Source: Silvibacterium acidisoli
GTDB taxonomy: Bacteria > Acidobacteriota > Terriglobia > Terriglobales > Acidobacteriaceae
DNA length: 64,000 nt
Direction of reading: 5' to 3'
Assembly (NCBI GenBank): GCA_022870745.1
Contig: CP085323.1
Span: 1,364,001 to 1,428,000 of the forward strand
Shown in pieces: positions 24,042 through 32,878 of the stretch. How positions within the stretch are numbered: position 1 is the first letter of the stretch; every line of letters starts with the position of its first letter. The position numbers and the translations under genes were made by a program. The notes below the pieces were generated by a model that saw only the letters and a list, made by a program, of their open reading frames with translations, was not told the DNA's origin and did no database searches.

Positions 24042-25475
24042 ATGCCTAGCCGTCGCGGGTTTTTATACAGCGCAGCGAAGTGTAGTGCAGCCCTCTATCT
24101 TGGCTGCGCAAAGCCGGCTGTTGTCAGAGCCAGTCGACTACCTTACGTGCCCAGGCGAACTGGAGCCTCGCCCGTACCCCTCTCAGATAATTTCGTGGGA
24201 TTCGGTTACGAAATGTCTTCAGTTGCCACTCCAGAATTGCTGAGCCCAAACAATCATCGGTACATAAATCTAATCGGTGGGTTGGGGTCTGCAGGAGTGT
24301 TGCGCGTTGGAGGCATCGTAGCCGACTACACGCGATACCAACCAAATGGAACTTCCATTGCGGAACGCCAGAATACAATCATCAATCATGCCGATCTGGA
24401 GCGTTTCGGTGAGTTCCTTGAAGCAATCGGGTGGAGTGTGATCTGGAGTGTCAACTTCGCGCAAGGCAGCCTGCAAGACGCGATAGTGGAGGCGCGTGCA
24501 GTTGCCGGCGTACTCAAAAGCCGCCTGTTGGCTCTTGAACTTGGCAATGAAGTAGAAAATTATGGCCATGGGGAAAAGCCATTTCGTCTACCTCCATACA
24601 ACTACGACAGGTATCGCGCTGAATTTAGCGAGTGGCATGCTGCGATTCAGAAGGCAGTGCCTGGCATCCGCTTCGCAGCACCAGACACTGCCAGCTCAAT
24701 CGATTGGGTGGAACGCATGGCAAGCGACGCAAGAGGTGACGTCCAACTGCTAACCACACACTATTATCGAGGCAATCAAAGGTTTGGTACTCGAGAACAG
24801 CTTCTTCATCCTGATCCGCACCTGGAAGACGTTCTGCTACGGCTTCACGCCGTATCCGAACGGGCCGGAATCCCGTGGCGTATGTGTGAAACCAACTCGT
24901 TCTTTGGGGGCGGACGTCCCGATGTAAGCGATACCTTTGTCGGCGCTCTCTGGACGTTGGATTACATGCTCCTGCTTGCGCAACACGGCTGCGCTGGCGT
25001 GAACATCGAAACCGGCGTCAATCAGTTGGGCTTCATCAGTTCCTACTCGCCGATTCAGGACGATCTCAAAGGTACAAATACAGCGGGCGCTCCTTACTAC
25101 GGTATGTTGGCATTCGCTGCAGCCTCAGCCGGGTGCAACCAGTTACTTCCAATCGATGCGAACCTTCCAGGTATCGACTTGACGATTTACGCTTTGGGCT
25201 CTGGCGGCAAAGCACGCTCGATCGTTGTTATAAACAAAGACGATTCGCAGGATTCGCTTCTCTCAACGAAAGAGTTGGGAATCGAGAGTGCCATTGCTCT
25301 CAGACTTAGCGCACCATCTCCAGACAGCAAGACTGGCATTACCCTCGGGAATTCCGAAGTATCCCCGAACGGACGATGGACAGCGAGGAGCAAGGAAACG
25401 ATTCACGATGGAGCCGTAACGGTGCCTCGAATGAGCGCCGTCGTGCTTCGCTCATCAACGAGCGAAGCACAATGA
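24042..25475 (+). CDS. Glycoside hydrolase family 79-like (beta-glucuronidase type), exported
   Basis: 477 residues. The N-terminus (MPSRRGFLYSAAKCSAALYLGCA) has a twin-arginine-like start and a hydrophobic stretch ending at a Cys, suggesting export and perhaps lipid anchoring. The clan-A acid/base Glu is in ALELGNEVENYG and the nucleophile Glu in MCETNSFFGGGRPD, as in GH79. GVLRVGGIVADY is the family's substrate-side strand. A C-terminal beta domain follows. Target glycan unknown. Confidence 0.82.
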   Translation: MPSRRGFLYSAAKCSAALYLGCAKPAVVRASRLPYVPRRTGASPVPLSDNFVGFGYEMSSVATPELLSPNNHRYINLIGGLGSAGVLRVGGIVADYTRYQPNGTSIAERQNTIINHADLERFGEFLEAIGWSVIWSVNFAQGSLQDAIVEARAVAGVLKSRLLALELGNEVENYGHGEKPFRLPPYNYDRYRAEFSEWHAAIQKAVPGIRFAAPDTASSIDWVERMASDARGDVQLLTTHYYRGNQRFGTREQLLHPDPHLEDVLLRLHAVSERAGIPWRMCETNSFFGGGRPDVSDTFVGALWTLDYMLLLAQHGCAGVNIETGVNQLGFISSYSPIQDDLKGTNTAGAPYYGMLAFAAASAGCNQLLPIDANLPGIDLTIYALGSGGKARSIVVINKDDSQDSLLSTKELGIESAIALRLSAPSPDSKTGITLGNSEVSPNGRWTARSKETIHDGAVTVPRMSAVVLRSSTSEAQ

Positions 25476-25516
25476 ACGCATTGGCGATTTCATACTTTTC
25501 GAAACCAGAACCGCGG

Positions 25517-28171
25517 TTAATTGCTGCGGAGAGCGATCGCGGGATCGACTTGCGTGGCGCGGCGGGCAGGCAGGTAACAAGCGAGTAGCGATACTAGAAC
25601 GAAGACAGCCGAGATAAGGCTTAGGACGCCGGCGTCGCGCATACTGCTTTGGGTCCACTTGTGGAAAGTATCGCTGAGACCGATGCTGAGGCTGATGCCA
25701 GCGAGGAGACCAATGCCGGCGGTCCAGGCGACGGAGGCGAGCGTGAGCCTGAGCACCTGGCCGCGTGTGGCGCCGAGAGCCATGCGAATGCCGAAGTCGC
25801 GCGTGCGCTGCTCGACAGAGTAGGCGACCGTGCTGAAAAGACCGATGGCCGCAAGGCCAAGCGCGACGACGGAAAAAATACCGAAGAGGATGGAGATAAA
25901 GCGATCGTGCGACCAGGCGAACGTGGAGAGGAAATCTTCGTAGGCATAGGTCTGGTTGGCGGTCTGGCTCTGATCAACTTGGCGCATGGCGTTCGCAATC
26001 GAGTGCGTAGCGAGGCGGGGATCGCCGGCGGTGCGGACGAGGATGCTGCTTCCTGAGAAGATCACGGCAGTGCTGGGAAGATAGATCTGCGGCTCGATAG
26101 GCTCATGCAGGCCGCCGTTACGCACATCCGCGACAACGCCTACGACCTGGTAGGGCTGTTCGGGGTTGGGAGCGGCTACGGCAGGAGGGAATGTGTGCCT
26201 GAGGTCGGATGGCATGACCATGCGGTCGATAGGGTTCGCGCCGGATAGATAGCGCTTCACGAAACCCTCTGAGACCAGAGCAAGGTGAGATCCGCGCAGA
26301 ACTTCCGCGCGGGTGAAGACGCGCCCGGCGAGAAGCGGAATCCGCTGGACGGCGAAATAATCGGCGCTAACCATGAGGACACCGGCGCGGCGGCTCGCGT
26401 CGGGAGGCGCTCCGGGCAGATCGACGGATTGATTCCAGACGCCCATCGGGGGCATCCCGCCGTAGAATTCCGCCGCTGCCGTGACGCCAGGGGTGGCTTT
26501 GATTTTTTCATTCAAGGCGTCGACATACTGTGATCTGGCGGCCCAGGTGGTATGAGCGCCTTCGGGAAAGTTGGCAAGGATGAGCAGCGAGTTGTGTGGG
26601 TCAAAGCCGAGCGAAGCTGTGTACGCCTCAAGGAAGGTTCGCATCGATGCTCCGGCACCCGCCAGTAGAAGGACGGTGAGCGCGATCTGACCGACCATCA
26701 TGGCCGAACGGACTTTGGCGCGGCGAGAGGTAGTGGTACGGCTATCGCCTGACTGAAGGATTGCGTTGAGGCGCGGGTTGGAGAATTGCAGCGCGGGGGC
26801 AAGCCCGGCGGCAAGTCCAGTGGCAATCGAGACGGCGGCGCTGAAGAGCAGGACGGGGATGTTGAGGCGGATGACGACTTCGTTCGGGATGGAGTGATCG
26901 GGCAAAATGACGACGATCAGCCGGATGGCGAGATAGGCCAGACCGATCCCAAGCACACCACCGGTGACGGACAGTAGCGTGGCCTCGGTGAGCAGTTGCC
27001 GGATGATGCGCAGGCGACCTGCGCCGAGTGCGGCGCGCAGACCGAGTTCATGCTGACGCGACGTACCGCGGGCAAGCATGAGTATGGAGACATTGACGCA
27101 GCCGATGAGCAGCAACAGCGCGACAGCGGCAAAGAGCAGCAGCAGCGTGCCTTTGAACTCGCCAAGGAGGCCGTCATTGATGGTCTTGACTTCGATGTCA
27201 AAACTGCCAGGCGGCAGCATATCCGGATGATTGTGGCCCAACTGGCGGACCAGCCCGGAGATCTCCGCCGAGGCCTGGCTTACGGTGACGCCGGGATTGA
27301 GGCGGATGACAGTGCTGAGCGGTCTCGGGGGACCCGCGATCGCCGGAAGCGGCAGGTAGACTTCCCCATCGCCCCAGGTGAAGCGCGGCCCAACTACGCC
27401 TATGACGATGTAGCGGTGATGATTGAGGTCAAGAGACTTGCCCAGTACGTTGGGGGCCTGGGCGAAGTGCTTTTTCCAGAAGAGGTAGCTGATGACAGCT
27501 ACATCGGGTGGCGCTACACCTTCGGGCGCTTCCTGGGCGGTAAAGGTGCGGCCCAGGATGGGAGGCGCATCGAGAAATTGAAAGCCATTGCCGCTGAGCT
27601 CAACGGTCTGTACGGTCACCGGGAGGTCACCGTCGGTCGAGGTCATCTCCACGCTCTGCTGGGCGAAGGCGGAGGCGACCGACCGGGCCTTGCGCAGCTC
27701 TTGCACATCGGCCATGAGAAAGCGCATCGTGCTATTGAAGCCGTGCTTGTCGTTCAGATAGATCATGGCAATGCGGTTGGCGTCGCGGTAAGGGTAAGGA
27801 TCGATCAGGACTCCATAGAGAACACTGAAGATAGCCGTGGATGCACCGATGCCGAGAGCGAGTGTGAGCACCGCCGTCACGGTGAAGCCGGAGCTCTTGC
27901 TTAATGTGCGCAAGCCATAGCGCAGGTCCTGGATGGTTTGTTCGACCCATAACAGCGAGCGCTCGTCGCGATGCGCCTGTTTTGCCTGCTCCACGCCTCC
28001 GTAGGCGCGCTTGGCGGCCAGCCGGGCTTCTTCGGGCGGCATGCCGCGGCGTTCGAAGTCGTCAGCGAGCAGGGTAAGATGCGATGCGACTTCGCGCGCA
28101 AGATCGTTCTCGGCTTGCTTGTTGGAAACGAGGTTACGCAATCGAGCGATGATTCTTCTCAAATACGCCAT
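25517..28171 (-). CDS. ADOP-type MacB/FtsX permease
   Basis: 884 residues, the duplicated permease layout typical of Acidobacteria: an N-terminal soluble helical segment (to about residue 80), a first membrane helix (FTVTAVLTLALGIGASTAIFS), a MacB periplasmic core, three helices (LLLLFAAVALLLLIGCVNVS and following), then a second core and a final three-helix FtsX block ending CYLPARRATQVDPAIALR. No ATPase is adjacent, hence orphan permease. Substrate unknown; MacB-type proteins work in export or envelope stress. Nine bases after padR, so one operon. Confidence 0.92.
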   Translation of the reverse strand: MAYLRRIIARLRNLVSNKQAENDLAREVASHLTLLADDFERRGMPPEEARLAAKRAYGGVEQAKQAHRDERSLLWVEQTIQDLRYGLRTLSKSSGFTVTAVLTLALGIGASTAIFSVLYGVLIDPYPYRDANRIAMIYLNDKHGFNSTMRFLMADVQELRKARSVASAFAQQSVEMTSTDGDLPVTVQTVELSGNGFQFLDAPPILGRTFTAQEAPEGVAPPDVAVISYLFWKKHFAQAPNVLGKSLDLNHHRYIVIGVVGPRFTWGDGEVYLPLPAIAGPPRPLSTVIRLNPGVTVSQASAEISGLVRQLGHNHPDMLPPGSFDIEVKTINDGLLGEFKGTLLLLFAAVALLLLIGCVNVSILMLARGTSRQHELGLRAALGAGRLRIIRQLLTEATLLSVTGGVLGIGLAYLAIRLIVVILPDHSIPNEVVIRLNIPVLLFSAAVSIATGLAAGLAPALQFSNPRLNAILQSGDSRTTTSRRAKVRSAMMVGQIALTVLLLAGAGASMRTFLEAYTASLGFDPHNSLLILANFPEGAHTTWAARSQYVDALNEKIKATPGVTAAAEFYGGMPPMGVWNQSVDLPGAPPDASRRAGVLMVSADYFAVQRIPLLAGRVFTRAEVLRGSHLALVSEGFVKRYLSGANPIDRMVMPSDLRHTFPPAVAAPNPEQPYQVVGVVADVRNGGLHEPIEPQIYLPSTAVIFSGSSILVRTAGDPRLATHSIANAMRQVDQSQTANQTYAYEDFLSTFAWSHDRFISILFGIFSVVALGLAAIGLFSTVAYSVEQRTRDFGIRMALGATRGQVLRLTLASVAWTAGIGLLAGISLSIGLSDTFHKWTQSSMRDAGVLSLISAVFVLVSLLACYLPARRATQVDPAIALRSN

Positions 28172-28180
28172 AGCTGTTCA

Positions 28181-28504
28181 TTACTCCATCAGCAGTTTCT
28201 CAACGACGCCTGCCATCTGGCGCCAGCGTTCGGTTTCTGCTTCGAGCGCCTTCAACCCTGCCTTGGTGATGCTGTAATACTTGGCCTCGCGATTGCTTTC
28301 AGTCTTACCCCAGGAGCCACGGGTCCAGCCGTGCTGCTCTATGCGGACCAGAGCCGGATAAATGGTTCCCTGGTTGAGGTTCAACGTGTCCTCTGAGACC
28401 TGCTGAAGTCTGCTTGCAATGCCATAGGCATGCTGCGGACCCATGCTGGCAAGGGTCCGCAGGATCATCAGGTCGAGAGTACCTTGCAGGATCGGGATGG
28501 GCAT
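28181..28504 (-). CDS. PadR-family transcriptional regulator
   Basis: 107 residues from the ATG at 28504. Winged helix start PILQGTLDLMILRTLASMGPQHAYGIA, then LNQGTIYPALVRIEQHGW, the standard PadR recognition region, and a C-terminal dimerisation helix. A GTG at 28513 would add three residues but lies inside an inverted repeat that looks like the operator. PadR proteins usually repress themselves and the following transporter; the ADOP permease follows at once. Confidence 0.92.
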   Translation of the reverse strand: MPIPILQGTLDLMILRTLASMGPQHAYGIASRLQQVSEDTLNLNQGTIYPALVRIEQHGWTRGSWGKTESNREAKYYSITKAGLKALEAETERWRQMAGVVEKLLME

Positions 28505-28508
28505 CTTC

Positions 28509-28558
28509 TTCACTTGGCATTCAAGTGAATACCCTTTTCCAGTTGAATGTCAAGTGAA
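28509..28558 (-). promoter_or_regulatory. Tandem inverted repeats overlapping the padR (28.5 kb) promoter
   Basis: Site 1: TTCACTTG (28509-28516), 5 bases, CAAGTGAA (28522-28529), a perfect 8-bp repeat. Site 2: right arm CAAGTGAA at 28551-28558 with an imperfect left arm near 28537-28545, again 5 bases apart. Centres are about 29 bp apart. On the minus strand TTGACA and TATTCA with a 16-base spacer give a promoter lying between and over the sites, so PadR binding should block it. Confidence 0.68.
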
Positions 28559-28589
28559 CGCCGCCAGCAAGCGAGGCGCTGAACGCCTA

Positions 28590-29160
28590 CGGCTGACGAC
28601 GCATGATGCCAATCCCAGATGTGCCCAACGAATAAACATTGCATCGCCTCCGGGTTTCCCGGCTGCGATCAGACGACCGCCGATCTGGATTTCTGGATCT
28701 GTTCCAGTTCGCCGCCATTCACATGGCAGAGCTTAGCGCACGTTCGGCGAAGATCGTGTGGCGATACTGTTCAACTGCATCCGTTCAGCGACCCTTCGCA
28801 CCACGCACCAAATCACGTTCTCAGAGATCCCCGTGCCCCAGGGCGTACCATGCCGGCTGACGGCACGGGAGATTCGGCCCGAAGCCACCTTTGCCAACCT
28901 TCTCCGGTGATCGACGGCGTCCTTCACCCAGACGGGCATCGGAATGGTACGAACATGATTACCTTTGCCGACGAGGTCCACTATCGCCAGTGTCCTTGTC
29001 TGATCTGTAAATCGATCCTGCCACGCGGCAATTACACTGCGATCCGTAATAACCGCGTCTCTGCTTCTGCGCGGAACCAACCGTGCGGGAAGAGAGGCCG
29101 GAGGGCGTTCTCGCGAACCAAGCATGAGCCGCCGATCCATCCACAAAAAATACTTGAGGA
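28590..29160 (-). pseudogene. Tyrosine recombinase (integrase) remnant
   Basis: The minus-strand frame from about 29100 reads DLVGKGNHVRTIPMPVWVKD, GRISRAVSRHGTPWGTGISE, NVIWCVVRRVAERM, a stretch of the catalytic domain of phage-type integrases. After 28733 another frame gives RRTCAKLCHVNGGELEQIQ, the region around the catalytic Arg, then it degenerates before the catalytic Tyr. The N-terminal half is absent. The 5' and 3' limits are approximate. It stands between the first PadR-ADOP unit and the second redox module. Confidence 0.7.
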
Positions 29161-29164
29161 TAAG

Positions 29165-29231
29165 TGCGCCTTTTTGAGTACGATTAACATCTAAAATCCA
29201 CAGCGACACGATAGCGTTCGATCGTAATCTA
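29165..29231 (+). repeat. Duplicated promoter region, copy 1 (before SDR)
   Basis: These 67 bases align with 31766-31830 at about 85 percent identity with one 2-base gap. The block holds TTTTGAGTACGA, ACATCTAAAA, GCGACACG, TAGCG and GTAATCTA. Both copies lie just upstream of a redox gene in the same direction. It appears to be one promoter/operator region copied within the module. Confidence 0.7.
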
Positions 29232-29232
29232 T
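29211..29232. promoter_or_regulatory. 22-bp ATAG-N14-CTAT site, copy 3 (before SDR)
   Basis: ATAGCG-N10-ATCTAT with symmetric ends, about 70 bases before the SDR start. TAATCT inside it could be a -10 box, so a bound repressor would block RNA polymerase. Confidence 0.55.
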
Positions 29233-29302
29233 CGAAGTGACGTGCAGGGTACCTAATGGGGCCTTGCGGTTAGAGCTTGAACCGAATCGAAAAGGAGAGA
29301 AC

Positions 29303-30055
29303 ATGAGCAATTTGAATGGAAAAGTGGCAATCGTAACAGGCGCTTCCAAAGGTGTCGGCGCAGGTGTCGCGAAGAATCTCGCAGCCAGCGGCGCAAGCGT
29401 AGTAGTCAACTACACCTCGGCAAAGGCCGACGCGGACAAAGTTGTGGCCGAGATCACCAGCAAAGGTGGGAAGGCTCTGGCCGTGCAGGCGGATGTCTCC
29501 AAGGCTGCAGATGTGGCCAGGCTCTTCACCGAAGCCAAGGCCACATTCGGTCAGATCGACATCCTCGTGAACAACGCGGGTGTGTATGCCTTCGCTCCCC
29601 TCGAAGCTCTGACAGAAGACGACTTCCACCGCCACTTCAACATCAACGTGCTTGGCACACTCCTCACGACTCGCGAGGCCGCGAAGTACTTCGGACCAGC
29701 AGGCGGCAGCGTCATCAACATCAGCTCAGGAGCGAGCATCGGTCGGATGCCGAACACTGTTGTCTACGCGGCAAGCAAGAGTGCCATGGATGCGGTTACG
29801 CGTGTCCTTTCGGTGGAACTGGCTCCGAAAAAGATCCGCGTAAATACCGTGGCTCCCGGCGCTACCGCAACGGAAGGTCTCACCGCGATGGGTGCGGTCG
29901 GCACTGATTATGAGAGGGTTCTTGTCGCGACGATCCCGTTTGGGCGCCTCGGCCGACCCGACGATATCGCGAAGGCGGTCCACTTCCTTGCTTCGGATGA
30001 TTCCGCTTGGGTGACGGGTGAATACATCACCGCTTCGGGCGGCCAACGCCTCTAA
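29303..30055 (+). CDS. Short-chain dehydrogenase/reductase (FabG-like)
   Basis: 250 residues from the ATG at 29303 with AAAGGAG before it. TGASKGVGAG cofactor loop, NNAGVY, catalytic SSGAS with YAASKSAMD, and PGATATEG. The C-terminal WVTGEYITASGGQRL is typical of classical FabG-like SDRs. Substrate unknown. It starts the second redox module, behind the duplicated promoter region, and has its own terminator. Confidence 0.93.
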   Translation: MSNLNGKVAIVTGASKGVGAGVAKNLAASGASVVVNYTSAKADADKVVAEITSKGGKALAVQADVSKAADVARLFTEAKATFGQIDILVNNAGVYAFAPLEALTEDDFHRHFNINVLGTLLTTREAAKYFGPAGGSVINISSGASIGRMPNTVVYAASKSAMDAVTRVLSVELAPKKIRVNTVAPGATATEGLTAMGAVGTDYERVLVATIPFGRLGRPDDIAKAVHFLASDDSAWVTGEYITASGGQRL

Positions 30056-30060
30056 TCCTT

Positions 30061-30095
30061 TCAGGGCTCGCCAGCCTGGCGAGCCCTGAACTTTT
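30061..30095 (+). terminator. Intrinsic terminator after the SDR gene
   Basis: TCAGGGCTCGCCA (30061-30073) pairs perfectly with TGGCGAGCCCTGA (30077-30089), three-base loop, followed by ACTTTT. Sits five bases after the SDR stop. Confidence 0.9.
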
Positions 30096-30162
30096 ATGAA
30101 GCGGTCCAGTTCGCTTCATAAACTCCAGCAAGCTCTCTGCATTACGAAACTCTGAGGTCATC

Positions 30163-30648
30163 ATGACAAACGAAGAAATTTTGGTAGGTACAGTGATCCA
30201 CAATTGGTCGGTGACCATGTCGCGACTCAAAACGACCCTGGACGCCATGACTGACGCCGAGTTCGAATCGGAAGTTGCGCCGGGACGAAACCGCGTCCAC
30301 TACCTGGTTGGGCACTTGGCTGCATTCCAAGATCGTCTGAACGAACTGATTGGCATGGGTGGGCGTCTCCATCCTGAGCTTGACGTCTTCATTAGTAATC
30401 CTGATCGCTCTTTCAACTACGACATGAGTCGCGCTCAACTCACCCAGATTCTTTGGGACCTTGTGGCAATTACGACAGAGGCAACTCAGACCAGGAAGTC
30501 ATCGGAATGGCTGGAGCGGCATAACGCAGTCTCTGCCGAAGACTTTGCAAAGGAGCCGCTGAGAAACAGGTTGGCTATCCTTGACGGCCGCGCAACCCAC
30601 GTTGCTTTGCACCACGGTCAAATGCGCCTGGCCCTAAAACGCAAATAG
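30163..30648 (+). CDS. DinB-like four-helix protein, paralogue
   Basis: 161 residues. Shares VAPGRNR, YLVGHLAAFQDRL, RLHPELD, NPDR and a late HVALHHGQ with the protein at 11913-12392. The His residues of the second and last helices fit the metal site of the DinB/YfiT fold. Likely a thiol-linked or unknown small-molecule enzyme. Preceded by a terminator and followed by an NmrA-like gene after 66 bases. Confidence 0.87.
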   Translation: MTNEEILVGTVIHNWSVTMSRLKTTLDAMTDAEFESEVAPGRNRVHYLVGHLAAFQDRLNELIGMGGRLHPELDVFISNPDRSFNYDMSRAQLTQILWDLVAITTEATQTRKSSEWLERHNAVSAEDFAKEPLRNRLAILDGRATHVALHHGQMRLALKRK

Positions 30649-30714
30649 TTGCCTTCATCGCCTGCAGATCAGCGCGGAGCGATCCAAGCCAACAATCGGA
30701 AGGAGGTACGAAGC

Positions 30715-31599
30715 ATGAAACGAAAAATCTTGGTGACGGGTGCTACGGGTCTAACAGGTTCCAAAACTACGGAACTCTTGCTCAAGCAGGGATTTGAAGT
30801 CCGTGCCTTCGTGCACAAAATTGACCATCGTTCAGACAAACTCGAAGTCTTGGGAGCGGAAGTGGTCAGCGGCGACATGTTGGATCACGAGTGGGTACGA
30901 GTAGCCTGCGAAGGCATCAACGCTGCTTACTTTATCTATCCCATCGCTCACGGGCTAATCAATGCGACGGCGTATTTCGCGCAGGCTGCCAGAGAGGCCG
31001 GATTCGACTTGATCGTGAATATGTCTCAAAAATCTGCCCGCGAAAACTCACGAAGCCACGCCGCCCGAGACCATTGGATTGCGGAGCGGGTATTTGACTG
31101 GTCTGGAGTTCCCACGACCCACATTCGCCCGACCTTCTTCGCGGAGTGGCTTACCTATCCCCATCACCTGAAGCAGATCGTGGAGAATGGGGCAATCGTT
31201 CAAGCGCTTGGGAGCGGTCGCCACGCTCCAATCGCGAGCTTCGATCAGGCTCGCTTCATTGCTGCTGTTCTCGCCGATCCTGCGTCTCACAGGGGCAAGA
31301 CCTATCCGCTCTGTGGCCCGGTGGAGATGGATCAGTACACACTTGCAGAGAAAGTCGGCAAAGTGATCGGAAAGCATGTCGAGTACAAGCCAATATCGAT
31401 CGAGGCTCTTGGTCACAAACTCGAAGCTGCAGGCCTGTCTCCATTTCGGATTCAACATCTGTGTGCCGTGGCACAGGACTATCAGGATGGAATCTTTGAG
31501 GGCACAGACGAAATCATTGGACGCGTGACTGGCACGCCGCCAATGACAGTTGAAGAATTCGTAACATCCAACATCGCGCTCTTTCGCCAACAGCGCTAA
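30715..31599 (+). CDS. NmrA-like NAD(P)-binding protein
   Basis: 294 residues from the ATG at 30715, with GGAGG upstream. TGATGLTGSKTT cofactor loop, YFIYPIAHGL, NMSQKSAREN and HIRPTFFAEW. Close relative of the proteins at 16230 and 31845. Role as quinone reductase or redox-sensing protein inferred from family. Likely follows the DinB-like gene in one transcript. Confidence 0.9.
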   Translation: MKRKILVTGATGLTGSKTTELLLKQGFEVRAFVHKIDHRSDKLEVLGAEVVSGDMLDHEWVRVACEGINAAYFIYPIAHGLINATAYFAQAAREAGFDLIVNMSQKSARENSRSHAARDHWIAERVFDWSGVPTTHIRPTFFAEWLTYPHHLKQIVENGAIVQALGSGRHAPIASFDQARFIAAVLADPASHRGKTYPLCGPVEMDQYTLAEKVGKVIGKHVEYKPISIEALGHKLEAAGLSPFRIQHLCAVAQDYQDGIFEGTDEIIGRVTGTPPMTVEEFVTSNIALFRQQR

Positions 31600-31765
31600 T
31601 CACAACTTTGGTCGCGAAGCGAGCCCGCTCCCCCTGCGGAGTGTGAGCGGGCCGACGGCACTCCTGGCTTGCAGAGCGGCTGCGCGTGGCTCCGACCTAA
31701 TAACCGACAGCCAATCGTAGTCGGAGGCGGCTTGATCGAGGAGCAGACGGAACGAGCCATGAAAA

Positions 31766-31830
31766 TGCGCCGTTTTGAGTACGACTGACATCTAAAAATA
31801 TGCGACACGTTAGCGTGCGATTGTAATCTA
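31766..31830 (+). repeat. Duplicated promoter region, copy 2 (before NmrA-like gene)
   Basis: Aligns with 29165-29231. It ends 14 bases before the ATG at 31845. The flanking 31600-31765 contains no gene; an inverted repeat of GCCCGCTC and GAGCGGGC around 31623-31652 may terminate the preceding gene. Confidence 0.7.
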
Positions 31831-31831
31831 A
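31810..31831. promoter_or_regulatory. 22-bp TTAG-N14-CTAA site, copy 4 (before NmrA-like gene)
   Basis: TTAGCG-N8-TAATCTAA directly before the AAAGGAG ribosome site of the NmrA-like gene. Nearly the same sequence as copy 1 at 11241. Its position over the TAATCT box suits repression. Confidence 0.6.
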
Positions 31832-31844
31832 AAGGAGAATCATC

Positions 31845-32744
31845 ATGGCAAACGAGCTGTTTTTGATCTGTGGCGCGACTGGCCAAATCGGCGGCACCGG
31901 AAGGTATGCAGTAGATAATCTACTTCAAGCTGGCAAGAAGGTGCGCGCTTTCGTCCACTCGAAGGACGAGCGAAGCGAGGCTTTAGCCCGCAAAGGCGTA
32001 GAGATCGCTGTCGGCGATTTGTTCGACATCGATTCGGTGCGCGCTGCCCTTGAGGGAGTGACCGCGGCCTACTTCGTCTATCCAATCGAGGACGGCCTGC
32101 TAAAGGCAGCGCCGATCTTTGCGCAAGCGGCTCGCGAGTCGGGACTCAAGACGCTCGTGAATATGTCGCAAGTCTCGGCCCGGCGTGAAGCAAAGAGCCA
32201 CGCAGCTTTCAACTACTGGCTCATGGAGAGAATGTTTGACCACTCAGGGATTCCGGAGGTCACACATCTGCGACCAACCTTCTTCGCCGAAAATCACCTT
32301 ACTCCTCTTTTCTTGATGGGTCACAAACAGGGCCTGGCAGCATTCTCCCTCTCGACGGGCAGGCATGCGCCGATTGCCGCTGAAGACCAAGGACGGATGA
32401 TCGCTGCAATCCTTCAGAACCCGAGCAAACATGCTGGTAAGACCTATCCGCTCTACGGGCCGAAGGAATATACGATGACCGAGCTCTACGCCGAGATTTC
32501 GCGCGTCCTAGGGCAAGAAGTCAAGTACAAGGTTGTTCCGGAAGACGAGCAGCAAAAGATTTTTGATTCCTTCTTGTCCCCCTATCTCGCTCAACACTTG
32601 CGGGAAGTTGTAAGGGATCAAACGAACGGCGTCTTCGCAGGAACAGATCACGTCATCGAAGAAGTGACCGGAAAGCCGCCGATGAGCATCGAGGAGTTCG
32701 TAAAGAAGAACTGGGACATCATGCAGGTCGATGCGAAAGCTTAA
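31845..32744 (+). CDS. NmrA-like NAD(P)-binding protein
   Basis: 299 residues, ATG at 31845 with AAAGGAG. CGATGQIGGTGRYAV cofactor loop, AFVHSKDERSEAL, YFVYPIEDGLL, NMSQVSARREAKSH and LRPTFFAEN. Third paralogue in the window. Behind its own copy of the module promoter, it probably reads on into the OYE gene (134 bases downstream). Confidence 0.9.
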   Translation: MANELFLICGATGQIGGTGRYAVDNLLQAGKKVRAFVHSKDERSEALARKGVEIAVGDLFDIDSVRAALEGVTAAYFVYPIEDGLLKAAPIFAQAARESGLKTLVNMSQVSARREAKSHAAFNYWLMERMFDHSGIPEVTHLRPTFFAENHLTPLFLMGHKQGLAAFSLSTGRHAPIAAEDQGRMIAAILQNPSKHAGKTYPLYGPKEYTMTELYAEISRVLGQEVKYKVVPEDEQQKIFDSFLSPYLAQHLREVVRDQTNGVFAGTDHVIEEVTGKPPMSIEEFVKKNWDIMQVDAKA

Positions 32745-32878
32745 CAGGTCCGGTGCGGCCATTTGAACGAACCGTAATCAGCGAGCTGGCTTCATGGGAA
32801 CGGTCAGTTCTTATGGGGCCTCCTTCCACTAACAAGACCGGCCATGCCAAGCCTGGCACGCCAAAAGGATTTGAAACA

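Noticed and set aside
26996-27904. A 302-codon open frame antisense to the first ADOP gene
   Set aside because: Composition is a mirror of the coding strand, no motifs, no ribosome site; it is a shadow of high-GC coding DNA.
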